From Frigoribacterium sp. PhB24 (GTDB lineage: Bacteria; Actinomycetota; Actinomycetes; Actinomycetales; Microbacteriaceae): a stretch of 64,000 bases of DNA. Under the pieces are notes generated by a model. The model worked only from the letters and a program-made list of their open reading frames with translations, made no database searches and was not told the origin of the DNA. The translations under genes were made by a program, and so were the position numbers. Of the stretch, positions 34,636 through 42,808 are shown piece after piece. How positions within the stretch are numbered: position 1 is the first letter of the stretch; each line of letters begins with the position of its first letter. The stretch lies in assembly GCF_003755185.1 (NCBI RefSeq), contig NZ_RKIC01000009.1, forward strand, positions 248,001-312,000, given 5' to 3'.

Positions 34636-35916
34636 CCCTCGACCGGAGTCGTCGGAGGACGCGGTGCCCGGGGCGGGGCGGGGTGCGCCGGGCCGACGGC
34701 GAGAGGCCCCGAGCAACGACGCGGGTGTCAGCATGGCCGACCCGAACTTGGCCCGGAGGGCGTCCATGGTCGACTCGGCCTCGCGCCAGTCGGCGTCGTC
34801 GTCCCACAGGCCGAGCGAGTCGCCGCCCGCACCCGGACTCAACTGCTCGACGCGGACGCCCACGAGGCGGATGCGCTCGTGTTGCTTGCCCGTGGCTTCG
34901 TAGAGGGACCGGACCTCGTCGTAGATGCGACGTCCGAGGTCGGTCGGGTCGGCGAGCGTACGCGATCGGGTGATGGTGACGAAGTCGGTGGTCCGCAACT
35001 TCAGCACGACCGTGCGACCACTGACACCGGCCGCGCGCAGGCGGGTGCCGACCTTGTCGCTGAGGCGGAGCAGCTCGCGGCGGACGACGTCGGGGTCGAC
35101 GACGTCGCTGGCGAACGTGTTCTCGTTGCCGACGCTCTTCTCGCTCGACTCGGTGTGGACGCCGCGCGGGTCGCGACCCCAGGCCAGATCGTGCAGCTTC
35201 GCGCCCGTCGCCGTCCCGACGGCGTGGACGAGCAGGTCGAGAGGCGCCGCCGCGACGTCGCCGACGGTTCTCAGGCCACGGTCGAGCAGCACCTGCTCGG
35301 TCTTGCCGCCGACGCCCCAGAGGGCGCTGATCGGCCGGGGGTGCAGGAAGGCCAGGGTGTGACGGTGCGGCACGAGCAGCAGCCCGTCGGGTTTGGCGAC
35401 GCTCGAGGCGAGTTTGGCGACGAACTTGGTCGACGCGGCACCGATGCTGCAGTGCAGGCCCGTCTCGGCGTGCACCCGCCGTCGCAGCGCCGTCGCGATC
35501 TCGTACGGTGAGCCCATCAGGCGGATCGACCCGCTGACGTCGAGGAACGCCTCGTCGATGCCGAGGCGTTCGACCAGCGGCGTGACGTCGTCGAACATCG
35601 ACATGACGCGCGAGGACCAGTACTGGTACTTCTCGAAGTGCGGCTCAAGCACGATCGCCTGCGGGCAGCGACGCAACGCGATCGACATCGGCATGGCGGA
35701 GTTCACGCCGTACTTGCGGGCCTCGTAGGTGGCGGCGGTGACGACCGATCGGTCGGAACGGTGCCCGATGACCACGGGTCGACCGCGCAGTTCGGGGTGG
35801 TCGAGCAACTCGACCGACGCGAAGAAGGCGTCCATGTCGACGTGGAAGATCGGCGCGGTCGCGTCGTCGGTCGGCACCGTGGTGACGAGTCGCCCGCTAC
35901 CGTCCTGTTTGCTCAC
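34633..35916 (-). CDS. dinB: DNA polymerase IV (DinB)
   Basis: Error-prone Y-family polymerase for translesion synthesis. The 427 residues show the palm motif FHVDMDAFFASVELLDHPEL (catalytic Asp), the second catalytic site GIDEAFLDVSGSIRL, the fingers YEARKYGVNSAMPM and the helix-hairpin-helix/thumb segment GLLLVPHRHTLAFLHPRPISALWGVG, then the little-finger domain. The C-terminal tail is Pro/Arg-rich with no clear clamp-binding motif; SLGLWDD could be a degenerate one. GTG 35916 has the Shine-Dalgarno GAGGA. I see no LexA or PafBC-type site in the 91 bp upstream. Confidence 0.96.
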   Translation of the reverse strand: MSKQDGSGRLVTTVPTDDATAPIFHVDMDAFFASVELLDHPELRGRPVVIGHRSDRSVVTAATYEARKYGVNSAMPMSIALRRCPQAIVLEPHFEKYQYWSSRVMSMFDDVTPLVERLGIDEAFLDVSGSIRLMGSPYEIATALRRRVHAETGLHCSIGAASTKFVAKLASSVAKPDGLLLVPHRHTLAFLHPRPISALWGVGGKTEQVLLDRGLRTVGDVAAAPLDLLVHAVGTATGAKLHDLAWGRDPRGVHTESSEKSVGNENTFASDVVDPDVVRRELLRLSDKVGTRLRAAGVSGRTVVLKLRTTDFVTITRSRTLADPTDLGRRIYDEVRSLYEATGKQHERIRLVGVRVEQLSPGAGGDSLGLWDDDADWREAESTMDALRAKFGSAMLTPASLLGASRRRPGAPRPAPGTASSDDSGRG

Positions 35917-36007
35917 CGGTGCATCCTCACACGTGCCACCGACATCGGCGTCGCCACGGCACCGGCCCCGGGCGCCCGGCGTCGGACCGACCGGGTGGCC
36001 TCGGCCC

Positions 36008-37210
36008 TCAGGACGCCGGTCCGAGCAGCGCGGAGGCGATGGTGGCGTGTGCCGCGTCGGTGCTCGACGGGTGGAAACGTCCGGCGAGGACGTCGCGTTG
36101 CAGGCGCCCGAGCTCGGAGGACGATCGGTAGGACGAGCCCCCGGCGACGGTGACCGCCTGGTCGACCACCGCGCGGGCCGTCTCGGTGGCGCGCGTCTTG
36201 AGACCGACCACGAGTCGGGGCCAATCGGAGCCGTGGTCCACCAGGGCGTCCACGTCCCGGGCGACCTGGTCCACCTGGGGCTCGAGCCCGTCGACGGCCA
36301 GCCCCGCGTCGGCGACGCGCCACCGGACGACCGGGTCGAGCGCCCGGGACGTTCCCCCGGCGCGTCGAGAGGTCGTCCCGAACGCCGACTCGACGGCGAG
36401 CTCGAGGGCCCGGCGTGCGATGCCCCGGTACACGGCGGCGATCGACGTCTCGAAGACGGCGAAGACGGCGAAGACGAGCGGGTCCGCGCTCGGACCGACG
36501 GGCAGCCGACGGACGATGCGCGACGCGGGCACCTCGACTCCGTCCAGGCGGGTCGTATGGCTCTGCGTCGCCCGCATGCCGAGGGTGTCCCAGTCGTCCA
36601 GCGAGACGTGGCCGGGCTGGTCGCGACGAACGAACCCGTGCACGAGGGCCGGGGCGTCGGGGTCGGTCTCGTCCCGGCCGAAGACGCCGAGGCGAGTCCA
36701 GACCGGTGAGAGCGAGGTGAAGACCTTCGTGCCGGTGAACCGGTAGCCGCCGTCTCCCGTGGGCTCGGCCGAGGTCACCGAGTCGAACAGGACGAGGTCG
36801 TTGCCGGGCTCGCTGACGCCGAAGGCGAAGACCTCGTCGCGCGCTGCGTCCTCGAGCACCAGGTCGAGCGAGTCGTCGCCCCGCGCGTGCAGGACGGCCG
36901 CGCAGCCGGTCCAGACCAGATGCATGTTGATCGCCAGCGCGGTGGCCGGGGCCGCGGTCGCGAGGCGCGACTGCAGGGACGCGACCTGTTCGAGTCCGAG
37001 ACCCGCGCCTCCTCGCGCCGTCGGGACGAAGGCCCGCAGGTAACCGCGCGCACGGAGCTCGGCCAGGTCGTCGTGCGGGAACGTGTTCTCGCGGTCGTGG
37101 CCCGCGGCCCGCTCGCGGAAGCGCTCGAGCAGGTCGTCGGGCAACAGCTCGTCGGGCGACCAGGAGGCGCGGGTCGGGTCGGACGCGGAGGCGGGCTTCG
37201 GTGCGGGCAC
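36008..37210 (-). CDS. Acyl-CoA dehydrogenase family protein
   Basis: FAD-dependent oxidoreductase of the acyl-CoA dehydrogenase fold. About 400 residues: N-terminal helical domain (LAELRARGYLRAFVPTARGG), the FAD-binding middle domain (FGVSEPGN, YRFTGTKVFTSLSP, WDTLGMRATQSHTTRLDGVEVP) and the C-terminal helical domain (GGSSYRSSSELGRLQRDVLAGRFHPSSTD). Absence of the usual catalytic Glu position suggests a desulfurisation/flavin monooxygenase-like member (DszC or SfnC type), but this is not certain. GTG 37210 lies 6 nt after TACTCT (37222-37217); an ATG at 37234 would overlap the divergent gene. Confidence 0.85.
   Translation of the reverse strand: MPAPKPASASDPTRASWSPDELLPDDLLERFRERAAGHDRENTFPHDDLAELRARGYLRAFVPTARGGAGLGLEQVASLQSRLATAAPATALAINMHLVWTGCAAVLHARGDDSLDLVLEDAARDEVFAFGVSEPGNDLVLFDSVTSAEPTGDGGYRFTGTKVFTSLSPVWTRLGVFGRDETDPDAPALVHGFVRRDQPGHVSLDDWDTLGMRATQSHTTRLDGVEVPASRIVRRLPVGPSADPLVFAVFAVFETSIAAVYRGIARRALELAVESAFGTTSRRAGGTSRALDPVVRWRVADAGLAVDGLEPQVDQVARDVDALVDHGSDWPRLVVGLKTRATETARAVVDQAVTVAGGSSYRSSSELGRLQRDVLAGRFHPSSTDAAHATIASALLGPAS
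37000..37013 (+). repeat. Dispersed 14-mer GACCCGCGCCTCCT
   Basis: Perfect copy inside the acyl-CoA dehydrogenase-like gene. Confidence 0.8.
37162..37175 (-). repeat. Dispersed 14-mer GACCCGCGCCTCCT
   Basis: Perfect copy, reverse orientation, in the same gene and 149 bp from the previous copy. Confidence 0.8.
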
Positions 37211-37232
37211 GCGTCGAGAGTAGTTTGGTCGC
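37211..37232. promoter_or_regulatory. Overlapping divergent -10 boxes
   Basis: Only 22 bp separate two divergent starts. TACTCT (minus, 37222-37217) and TAGTTT (plus, 37221-37226) share 2 bp, each 6 nt from its start codon (GTG 37210 and ATG 37233). Confidence 0.6.
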
Positions 37233-38021
37233 ATGAGTCAGCAACACCCGTGGTCCCGCTACGTCGCCCTCGGCGACTCGTTCACCGAGGGGATCGGCGA
37301 CCCCGAGGAGCGCTCCCCCGGGGGCCATCGAGGCTGGGCCGACCGAGTCGCCGAGGTGCTGGGCTCGTCGACCGAGGACTTCGCCTACGCCAACCTCGCC
37401 GTCCGGGGTCGGCTGCTCGAGCAGATCATCGACGAGCAGTCCGAGGCCGCGCTCGCCCTGCGGCCCGACCTCATCTCGGTCTCGGCCGGTGGCAACGACA
37501 TCATCCGGCCCGGCACCGATCCCGACGAGGTCGCCGCGGGCTTCGAGGGGCTCGTCGAACGGCTGCGGTCCGACGGGGCCACCGTCGTCGTCTTCACCGG
37601 GCCCGACATCGGCCTCACGCCCGTCCTCGGTCGTCTCCGCGGCAAGGTCGCCATCTACAACGAGCACGTGCACGCCATCGCGCTGCGGCACGACGCCGTC
37701 GTCGCCGACATGTGGGCGCTGCGTCAACTGGTCGACCCGCGGATGTGGGCGCCCGACCGACTGCACTTCAGCCCGCTCGGTCACCACACCATCGCCCGCA
37801 TGGTGTTGCAGGCCCTCGCCGTCGAGAACGACCTCGAGCCCTACGTGCCCGAGCCGCTCGAACGACGGCCCTGGCGCAGCGCGCGGGCCGACGACATGGG
37901 CTGGGCCCGCGAGTACCTGGTGCCCTGGGTCGTCCGTCGCATCCGGCACCAGTCGTCGGGTGACTTCGTCCAGGCGAAGCGGCCCGACGCCGTCACCATG
38001 ATCTACCGCGACGAGTCCTGA
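37233..38021 (+). CDS. SGNH/GDSL hydrolase
   Basis: Esterase/lipase-like hydrolase of the SGNH fold, probably cytosolic because no signal peptide is present. The 262 residues contain block I YVALGDSFTEGIGDP (nucleophile Ser), block III SVSAGGNDIIRPG (Gly-Asn) and block V APDRLHFSPLGHHTIARM (Asp-x2-His). The C-terminal part (about 210-262) is extra and carries ERRPWRSARADDMGWAREYL. In other actinobacteria similar proteins are called SGNH hydrolases with unknown substrate. It is transcribed alone and converges with the D,D-carboxypeptidase gene 9 bp away. Confidence 0.92.
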   Translation: MSQQHPWSRYVALGDSFTEGIGDPEERSPGGHRGWADRVAEVLGSSTEDFAYANLAVRGRLLEQIIDEQSEAALALRPDLISVSAGGNDIIRPGTDPDEVAAGFEGLVERLRSDGATVVVFTGPDIGLTPVLGRLRGKVAIYNEHVHAIALRHDAVVADMWALRQLVDPRMWAPDRLHFSPLGHHTIARMVLQALAVENDLEPYVPEPLERRPWRSARADDMGWAREYLVPWVVRRIRHQSSGDFVQAKRPDAVTMIYRDES

Positions 38022-38030
38022 GCGGTCGGT

Positions 38031-39263
38031 TCAGAGCACGTCGTCGGGGTGCGTCAGCCGCCACCACGCGCCGGGTTCGGCGATCGTCGCGTCCAGTTCG
38101 AGGGGCACGACGTGCCGCTCGCCGTCGACGGTGAAGGTCACGTCACCGACCCGGGTGCCGGCCGAGGCGGGCCCCACGGCGTCGGTCTCGACCGAGGCCT
38201 CCACGGTCTCGTCGCCCCAGACGAGGACGCTGGCGTCCTCGGCGGCCACCGCGCGGGCGGCGTCGCCCCAGGGCAGCTCGTAGTCGGCGAAGGCGTCGCC
38301 CTGGCTGGTGAGCGTCACGGTCCGGAACCGGTCGGCGACGCTGGCCAGCAGAGCCTGCACGTCGCGGTCGAGCTGGTCGTGGTCGACGCCGCCGAGCATG
38401 GCACCCACGACCGTGACCCGCTGCCCGCCGATCGTGTAGTCGGCCGCGAAGAGCAGACAGGCGCCGGCCTCGTCGAGGGTGCCCGTCTTGATGCCCACCA
38501 CGCCATCGAGTCCGAGCAGTTCGTTGCTGTTGCTGATCTCACCGATGCCGGGCACGGTGGTCGTCGTCGTCGCGACGGCACGGGCCACTTCGGGGTCGGC
38601 CAGGGCCAGTCGACCGAGTTCGACGAGGTCGGTGGACGTGCTCGTGTTCTGGGGTGACAACCCGGTCGGCTCGACGAGCGTCGTCGAGGTGAGGCCGTGG
38701 TCGGCGAGCCACGACCGGGCGGCGTCGACGAAGGCCTGGTCGCCGCCGAACGCCCACCGGGCGAGCACCTCCGCGTAGTTGTTGGCCGACTCGATCAGCA
38801 TGACCTCGAGCACCTGTCGCTCGGAGAGCGTCTGACCGGCGGCCATCGGCGCCACCTTGCCGTTCTGCGCGCGGTAGGAGTCGACGAGGGCCGCCTCGGT
38901 CGGGCCGAAGGTCAGGGTCGGGCCGTCGCCGCCGTCGAGCGGCTTCTCGTCGAGGACGACGAGGGCCGTGACCACCTTGCTGATGCTCGCGATCGGGCGG
39001 GGCTGCTCGTCGCCGCTCGTCGTCAGGCTGTCGTCCCAGCCGATCGCCTCGACCGCCGTCGCACCGTAGGCGGGGAAGGCGAGGTCGGGACTCGCCTCGG
39101 CCGGTGCGGTGTACGCGGCGACGTCGGCCGCGGCCGGCGCGAGCGGACTGAGCAGCGCGAGGGGGACGTACCCGCCGACCGCGACGACCAACGCGAGCAG
39201 CGCGATCACACCCACGCGCCTCCGGACCACGCCCGGACGTAGACGCCGGTCGACGCCGGTCAC
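38031..39263 (-). CDS. D-alanyl-D-alanine carboxypeptidase (PBP5/DacA-like)
   Basis: Low-molecular-weight penicillin-binding protein that trims the terminal D-Ala from peptidoglycan stems. The 410 residues have an N-terminal signal/anchor helix (VGVIALLALVVAVGGYVPLALL, about 17-40), then the active-site motifs SISK (IASISKVVTAL), SxN (IESANNYAEVL) and KTG (GIKTGTLDEAG). The C-terminal part resembles the PBP5 beta domain but ends without a clear amphipathic anchor. GTG 39263 overlaps the stop of the RNA methyltransferase gene by 4 nt. Expected outside the membrane. Confidence 0.92.
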   Translation of the reverse strand: MTGVDRRLRPGVVRRRVGVIALLALVVAVGGYVPLALLSPLAPAAADVAAYTAPAEASPDLAFPAYGATAVEAIGWDDSLTTSGDEQPRPIASISKVVTALVVLDEKPLDGGDGPTLTFGPTEAALVDSYRAQNGKVAPMAAGQTLSERQVLEVMLIESANNYAEVLARWAFGGDQAFVDAARSWLADHGLTSTTLVEPTGLSPQNTSTSTDLVELGRLALADPEVARAVATTTTTVPGIGEISNSNELLGLDGVVGIKTGTLDEAGACLLFAADYTIGGQRVTVVGAMLGGVDHDQLDRDVQALLASVADRFRTVTLTSQGDAFADYELPWGDAARAVAAEDASVLVWGDETVEASVETDAVGPASAGTRVGDVTFTVDGERHVVPLELDATIAEPGAWWRLTHPDDVL

Positions 39264-40087
39264 CCGGTCGCTCCCGTCCCGCCCGTCGGCACGCGCAGGG
39301 CCCAGAGGGCCACGGCCGAGGCGGCGGCCACGTTGAGGCTGTCGACGCCGTGCAGCATCGGGATCGTGACCACCGTGTCGGCGGCCTGCAGGGCGGCACG
39401 GCTGAGCCCGTCACCCTCGGTTCCGAGCAGCAGGGCGACCCGGTCGGGAGGCGCGGAGGCGTAGGCATCGAGGGTCACGGCGTCGTCGCTCAGTGCCAGG
39501 GCGGCCACGTGGAACCCCGCCTCGCGCAGCAGGGCGGCGCCGGCCGGCCAGTCGGGCAGACGCGTCCACGGCACCTGCAGGACGGTGCCCATGCTGACGC
39601 GCACGCTGCGGCGGTACAGCGGGTCGGCGCAGCGGGGGGTGATCAGCACGGCGTCGGCCCCCAAGCCCGCGACGGCCCGGAAGATCGCGCCCACGTTCGT
39701 GTGGTCGACGATGTCCTCGAGCACCACGACGCGCCGGGCGCCTTCGAGCACCGACTCGACGGAGGGCAGCTCGGGCCGGTGCATCGCGGCGAGGGCCCCG
39801 CGGTGCAGGTGGTAGCCGGTGAGGGTCTCGAGCAGGCCCGCGTCGCCGACGAAGATCTCGCCCTCGTGCTCGGCCACGAGGGGCTCGATGTCGGGCAGCC
39901 AGCGGTCGGTCATGAGCACCGAGCGGGGCACGTGGCCCGCCCGGAGCGCCCGCTCGATGACCTTGGTCGACTCGGCGATGTAGAGGCCGCCCTCGGGCTC
40001 GGACACGCGCCGCAGGGCGACGTCGGTCAGCCGGTTGTAGTCGGCGAGGGCCTCGTGGTCGAGGTCGGTGATGCGAGTGACGTGCAC
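39260..40087 (-). CDS. SpoU/TrmH-family RNA 2'-O-methyltransferase
   Basis: SAM-dependent ribose methylation of rRNA or tRNA. The 275 residues comprise an N-terminal substrate-binding domain (LYIAESTKVIERALRAGHVP) and the knotted SPOUT domain with motif 1 VVVLEDIVDHTNVGAIFRAVAGLGADAVL, motif 2 LLLGTEGDGLS and motif 3 IPMLHGVDSLNVAAASAVALW. The exact target is not predictable; similar proteins methylate 23S rRNA. GTG 40087 has GGAG nearby. It is the first gene of a two-gene unit with the D,D-carboxypeptidase. Confidence 0.93.
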   Translation of the reverse strand: MHVTRITDLDHEALADYNRLTDVALRRVSEPEGGLYIAESTKVIERALRAGHVPRSVLMTDRWLPDIEPLVAEHEGEIFVGDAGLLETLTGYHLHRGALAAMHRPELPSVESVLEGARRVVVLEDIVDHTNVGAIFRAVAGLGADAVLITPRCADPLYRRSVRVSMGTVLQVPWTRLPDWPAGAALLREAGFHVAALALSDDAVTLDAYASAPPDRVALLLGTEGDGLSRAALQAADTVVTIPMLHGVDSLNVAAASAVALWALRVPTGGTGATG

Positions 40088-40190
40088 GGTGCTCCACGGG
40101 GGACGGCCCCGGCGGACGGACGACCGCTGGAATCGAATCGGAGGGGGACGCGTTTAGGCTAGCGTCACCGCACCCGAAGGAGCCCCACCC

Positions 40191-41033
40191 GTGTCGAACG
40201 CCCCCACGGCACCCACCGACGAGCAGGCCCTCGAGGCCGCGGTCGAGGCGCTCCGCGGGCGCCGCGTGGCGGTGCTCACCGGGGCCGGTGTCAGTACCGA
40301 CTCCGGCATCCCCGACTACCGAGGCGAAGGCGCTCCGCCCCGCAACCCGATGACGTTCCAGCAGTTCCTCTCGAGCGAGAGCTACCGCAAGCGCTACTGG
40401 GCCGGCAGCCACCTCGGCTGGAAGTCCTTCCGTGCCGCCGGGCCCAACGAGGGGCACCGGGCGCTGGCCCGGCTCGAGGCCGCCGGTGTGACGAACGGCG
40501 TCATCACCCAGAACGTCGACAACCTGCACGTGCGCGCCGGATCGCGCCGGGTGGTCGACCTGCACGGCACCGTCGACCGTGTGGTCTGCCTCACCTGCGG
40601 GCAGGCCTTCGCCCGCGACATGGTGGCGGCCCGTCTCGCCGCCGAGAACCCGTGGATCGACGAGCCCGACCAGGTGCGGCTCGCCCCCGACGGCGACGTC
40701 GAGGTGCACGACATCGACGCCTTCGTCGTCCCGACCTGCACGGTCTGTGGCGGGCTGCTCAAGCCCGACGTGGTCTTCTTCGGCCAGTTCGTCCCCACCG
40801 AGCGCTTCGCCGAGGCGCGATCGATGGTCGTCGGGGCCGAGGCACTGCTCGTCGCGGGTTCGTCGTTGGTCGTCAACAGCGGCATCCGCCTGCTCGACCA
40901 GGCCACGCGCCGCAAGCTGCCCGTGGTCGTCCTGAACCGGGGCGTCACCAAGGGCGACTCCCGAGCCACGGTTAAGCTGGATGCCGGCACGTCGGAGACC
41001 CTGGCGGCCCTGGCCGAGCACCTGGGCGCGTAG
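40191..41033 (+). CDS. NAD-dependent deacetylase (sirtuin)
   Basis: NAD-consuming protein-lysine deacylase. The 280 residues show the NAD motif AVLTGAGVSTDSGIPDYRGEG, catalytic-site ITQNVDNLHVRAGSRRVVDLHG (His), and a zinc ribbon with VCLTCGQAF and PTCTVCGGLLKPDVVFFG. The NSGIR segment close to the C-terminus completes the site. GTG 40191 has a strong Shine-Dalgarno (GAAGGAG), and TAGGCT at 40155-40160 is a fitting -10. It is followed 30 bp later by a histidine phosphatase gene and may be co-transcribed with it. Substrates are likely acyl-CoA synthetases and other metabolic enzymes, as for CobB. Confidence 0.95.
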   Translation: MSNAPTAPTDEQALEAAVEALRGRRVAVLTGAGVSTDSGIPDYRGEGAPPRNPMTFQQFLSSESYRKRYWAGSHLGWKSFRAAGPNEGHRALARLEAAGVTNGVITQNVDNLHVRAGSRRVVDLHGTVDRVVCLTCGQAFARDMVAARLAAENPWIDEPDQVRLAPDGDVEVHDIDAFVVPTCTVCGGLLKPDVVFFGQFVPTERFAEARSMVVGAEALLVAGSSLVVNSGIRLLDQATRRKLPVVVLNRGVTKGDSRATVKLDAGTSETLAALAEHLGA

Positions 41034-41063
41034 CGTCCCGGTCTCCGCCCAACCGGAGGAACG

Positions 41064-41711
41064 ATGACGCTCTTGTACCTGGTCCGCCACGGCGAGACCG
41101 ACTGGAACCGCGCCCGACGCATCCAGGGCTCGACTGACATCCCCCTGAACGACCTCGGTCGGTCGCAGGCCCGTGAGACCGGTGACCTGCTCGCGCGGCG
41201 CCGCTTCGACGCCGTCGTCGCGAGCCCCCTCTCGCGGGCGGCCGAGACCGGGGCGATCATCGCCGCTCGGCTCGGCCTCGCTGCGCCCGAGCTCGCGCCC
41301 GAGGTCGCCGAGCGTCGGTACGGCGACGCCGAAGGCCTGACCGGCGAACAGGTCGAGGCACGGTTCCCGCACGGCACCCCGGTGCCCGGTCGCGAGAGCC
41401 GCGGGGCCCTCGTCGCCCGGGTGCTGCCCGCCCTCTCCGCGATCGCCACCCGGCACGGCGCCGGCGCGTCCGTGGTCGTGGCGACGCACGGTGCCGTCAT
41501 CCGGGCGATCGTGAACCACGTAACCCCCGACACCGACGCGCATCTCGGCGTGCCCATCCGCAACGGATCGATCCACTCGTTCGAGTTCGCGGGCGACGCC
41601 CTGACCCTGCGCGAGTTCGACGACCCGATCGAGGTCGAGTCCGAGCGCCCCGGCACGTACGCCTTCGAGTACCAGAACGCCCTCGAGCGCGACGCCGCGG
41701 ACGAGGACTGA
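41064..41711 (+). CDS. Histidine phosphatase family protein (phosphoglycerate-mutase-like)
   Basis: Phosphohydrolase with a phospho-histidine intermediate. The 215 residues have the RHG motif YLVRHGETDWNRARRIQG (catalytic His), the second-arginine site SPLSRAAETGAIIA, the acid/base Glu in AERRYGDAEGLTGE and the second His in VVVATHGAVIRAIVNHV. The size and the Glu-rich stretch match the small-molecule phosphatases (CobC/GpmB-like), not true dPGM; substrate unknown. A GGAGGA Shine-Dalgarno precedes ATG 41064. Its stop lies in a 16-bp perfect palindrome shared with the convergent gene. Confidence 0.92.
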   Translation: MTLLYLVRHGETDWNRARRIQGSTDIPLNDLGRSQARETGDLLARRRFDAVVASPLSRAAETGAIIAARLGLAAPELAPEVAERRYGDAEGLTGEQVEARFPHGTPVPGRESRGALVARVLPALSAIATRHGAGASVVVATHGAVIRAIVNHVTPDTDAHLGVPIRNGSIHSFEFAGDALTLREFDDPIEVESERPGTYAFEYQNALERDAADED

Positions 41712-41723
41712 CCCGCGGGTCAG
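41708..41723. repeat. Perfect 16-bp palindrome containing both convergent stop codons
   Basis: CTGACCCGCGGGTCAG. The TGA of the phosphatase gene (41709-41711) and the TGA of the glycosyltransferase gene (41722-41720, minus strand) are its symmetric ends. Confidence 0.9.
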
Positions 41724-42808
41724 CGCCCGGCGGTGCGTCGTGCGTGGCGGCCCACCGCGGCGACATCCGCCAACAGGCGCAACAGCACGTCGGCGGAGTC
41801 ACGCCAGCTGAACCGGGCCGCCTGCTCGATCGACGCGGCCGAGCGCGCCTCCCACTCACCCTCGAGTCGCCGCACGGCCGCCGCGATCGAGGCAGGTGAC
41901 GACGGGTCGAAGTACAGAGCCGCGTCGCCGCCGATCTCGCGGAAGATCGGGATGTCGCTGACGACGGCGGGCGTCCCGAGCGCCATGCCCTCGACCAGGG
42001 GGATGCCGAACCCCTCGGCGCGCGAGGCCGTCACGACGGCGGTCGCACCGAGCAGTGCCTCGCGGTACTCGTCGTCGCTCGCCCCGTCGTGGAAGACCAG
42101 CGACCCGGCGGGTGCCAGGGCCGTCAAGGAGGCGCGCTCGGCCTCGGACACCCGGCTCATCAGGTGCAGTCGGTACCCGTCGAGCAACGGCAGTGCCCTG
42201 GCCAGGGCGGTCACGTTCTTGTACGGCATGAACGACCCCATGTAGACGAGGTCGCGCCGCTCGGGTGCGGTGCGCGGCTCGACCGCGCCGACCGGATCGG
42301 CCGCGTTGTAGACCACCGTCACGGGACGCCGGGTGAGGCGGTGGCGACGCATCTCGTCCCGCGTCGTGCGGCTCACCGTGACGACCGCGTCGGCGCGGTC
42401 CAGCAGTACCCGCTGCGGCCACCAGGCCAGGTGGTAGAGCCGCCAGAGCAGCTGGATGGGCAGCGCGAACTCCGGCGGTGGCGTGCGGTTCGTGTAGTAG
42501 ATCAGGTCGTGCAGCGTCAGCACGAGCGGGTACCGACGCCCGGCCGAGCCCATGGTCTGCATGGGCGACCAGACGACGTCGGGCCGCAGCCGGTTGACCT
42601 GCCGGGCCACGAACGGCTCGAGGACGCTCGTGGGCGAGCCGACGAGCAGGTGCGGCTGGTCGGGCAGTTTGTCGAGCTGGCGCCGGTCGCTGACGAGCAT
42701 CGTCACCTCGTGGCGTTCGGCGAGGGCCGTCACGACGCCGGCGCTGAACCGGCTGATGCCGTCGTGGCGTCCGACGCGGACGTAGCGGCAGTCGACGACG
42801 ATCCTCAT
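41720..42808 (-). CDS. Glycosyltransferase family 4
   Basis: GT-B glycosyltransferase, 362 residues. The N-terminal domain begins MRIVVDCRYVRVGRHDGISRF with a Gly-rich loop and includes LVLTLHDLIYYTNR. The C-terminal donor domain has YMGSFMPYKNVTALARALP and the E-x7-E motif in TASRAEGFGIPLVEGMALG followed by TPAVVSDIPIFREIGGDAA. It resembles mannosyltransferases such as WbaZ/MtfB; the donor is not known. It overlaps the alpha/beta hydrolase gene upstream by 4 nt, so the two form a small operon separate from the envelope cluster at 26 kb. Confidence 0.9.
   Translation of the reverse strand: MRIVVDCRYVRVGRHDGISRFSAGVVTALAERHEVTMLVSDRRQLDKLPDQPHLLVGSPTSVLEPFVARQVNRLRPDVVWSPMQTMGSAGRRYPLVLTLHDLIYYTNRTPPPEFALPIQLLWRLYHLAWWPQRVLLDRADAVVTVSRTTRDEMRRHRLTRRPVTVVYNAADPVGAVEPRTAPERRDLVYMGSFMPYKNVTALARALPLLDGYRLHLMSRVSEAERASLTALAPAGSLVFHDGASDDEYREALLGATAVVTASRAEGFGIPLVEGMALGTPAVVSDIPIFREIGGDAALYFDPSSPASIAAAVRRLEGEWEARSAASIEQAARFSWRDSADVLLRLLADVAAVGRHARRTAGR

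Noticed and set aside
32741-34807. A helicase start at 34807
   Set aside because: The extra 62 residues overlap the dinB coding region in another frame and lack conservation; TAAACT directly before GTG 34621 explains a start there.
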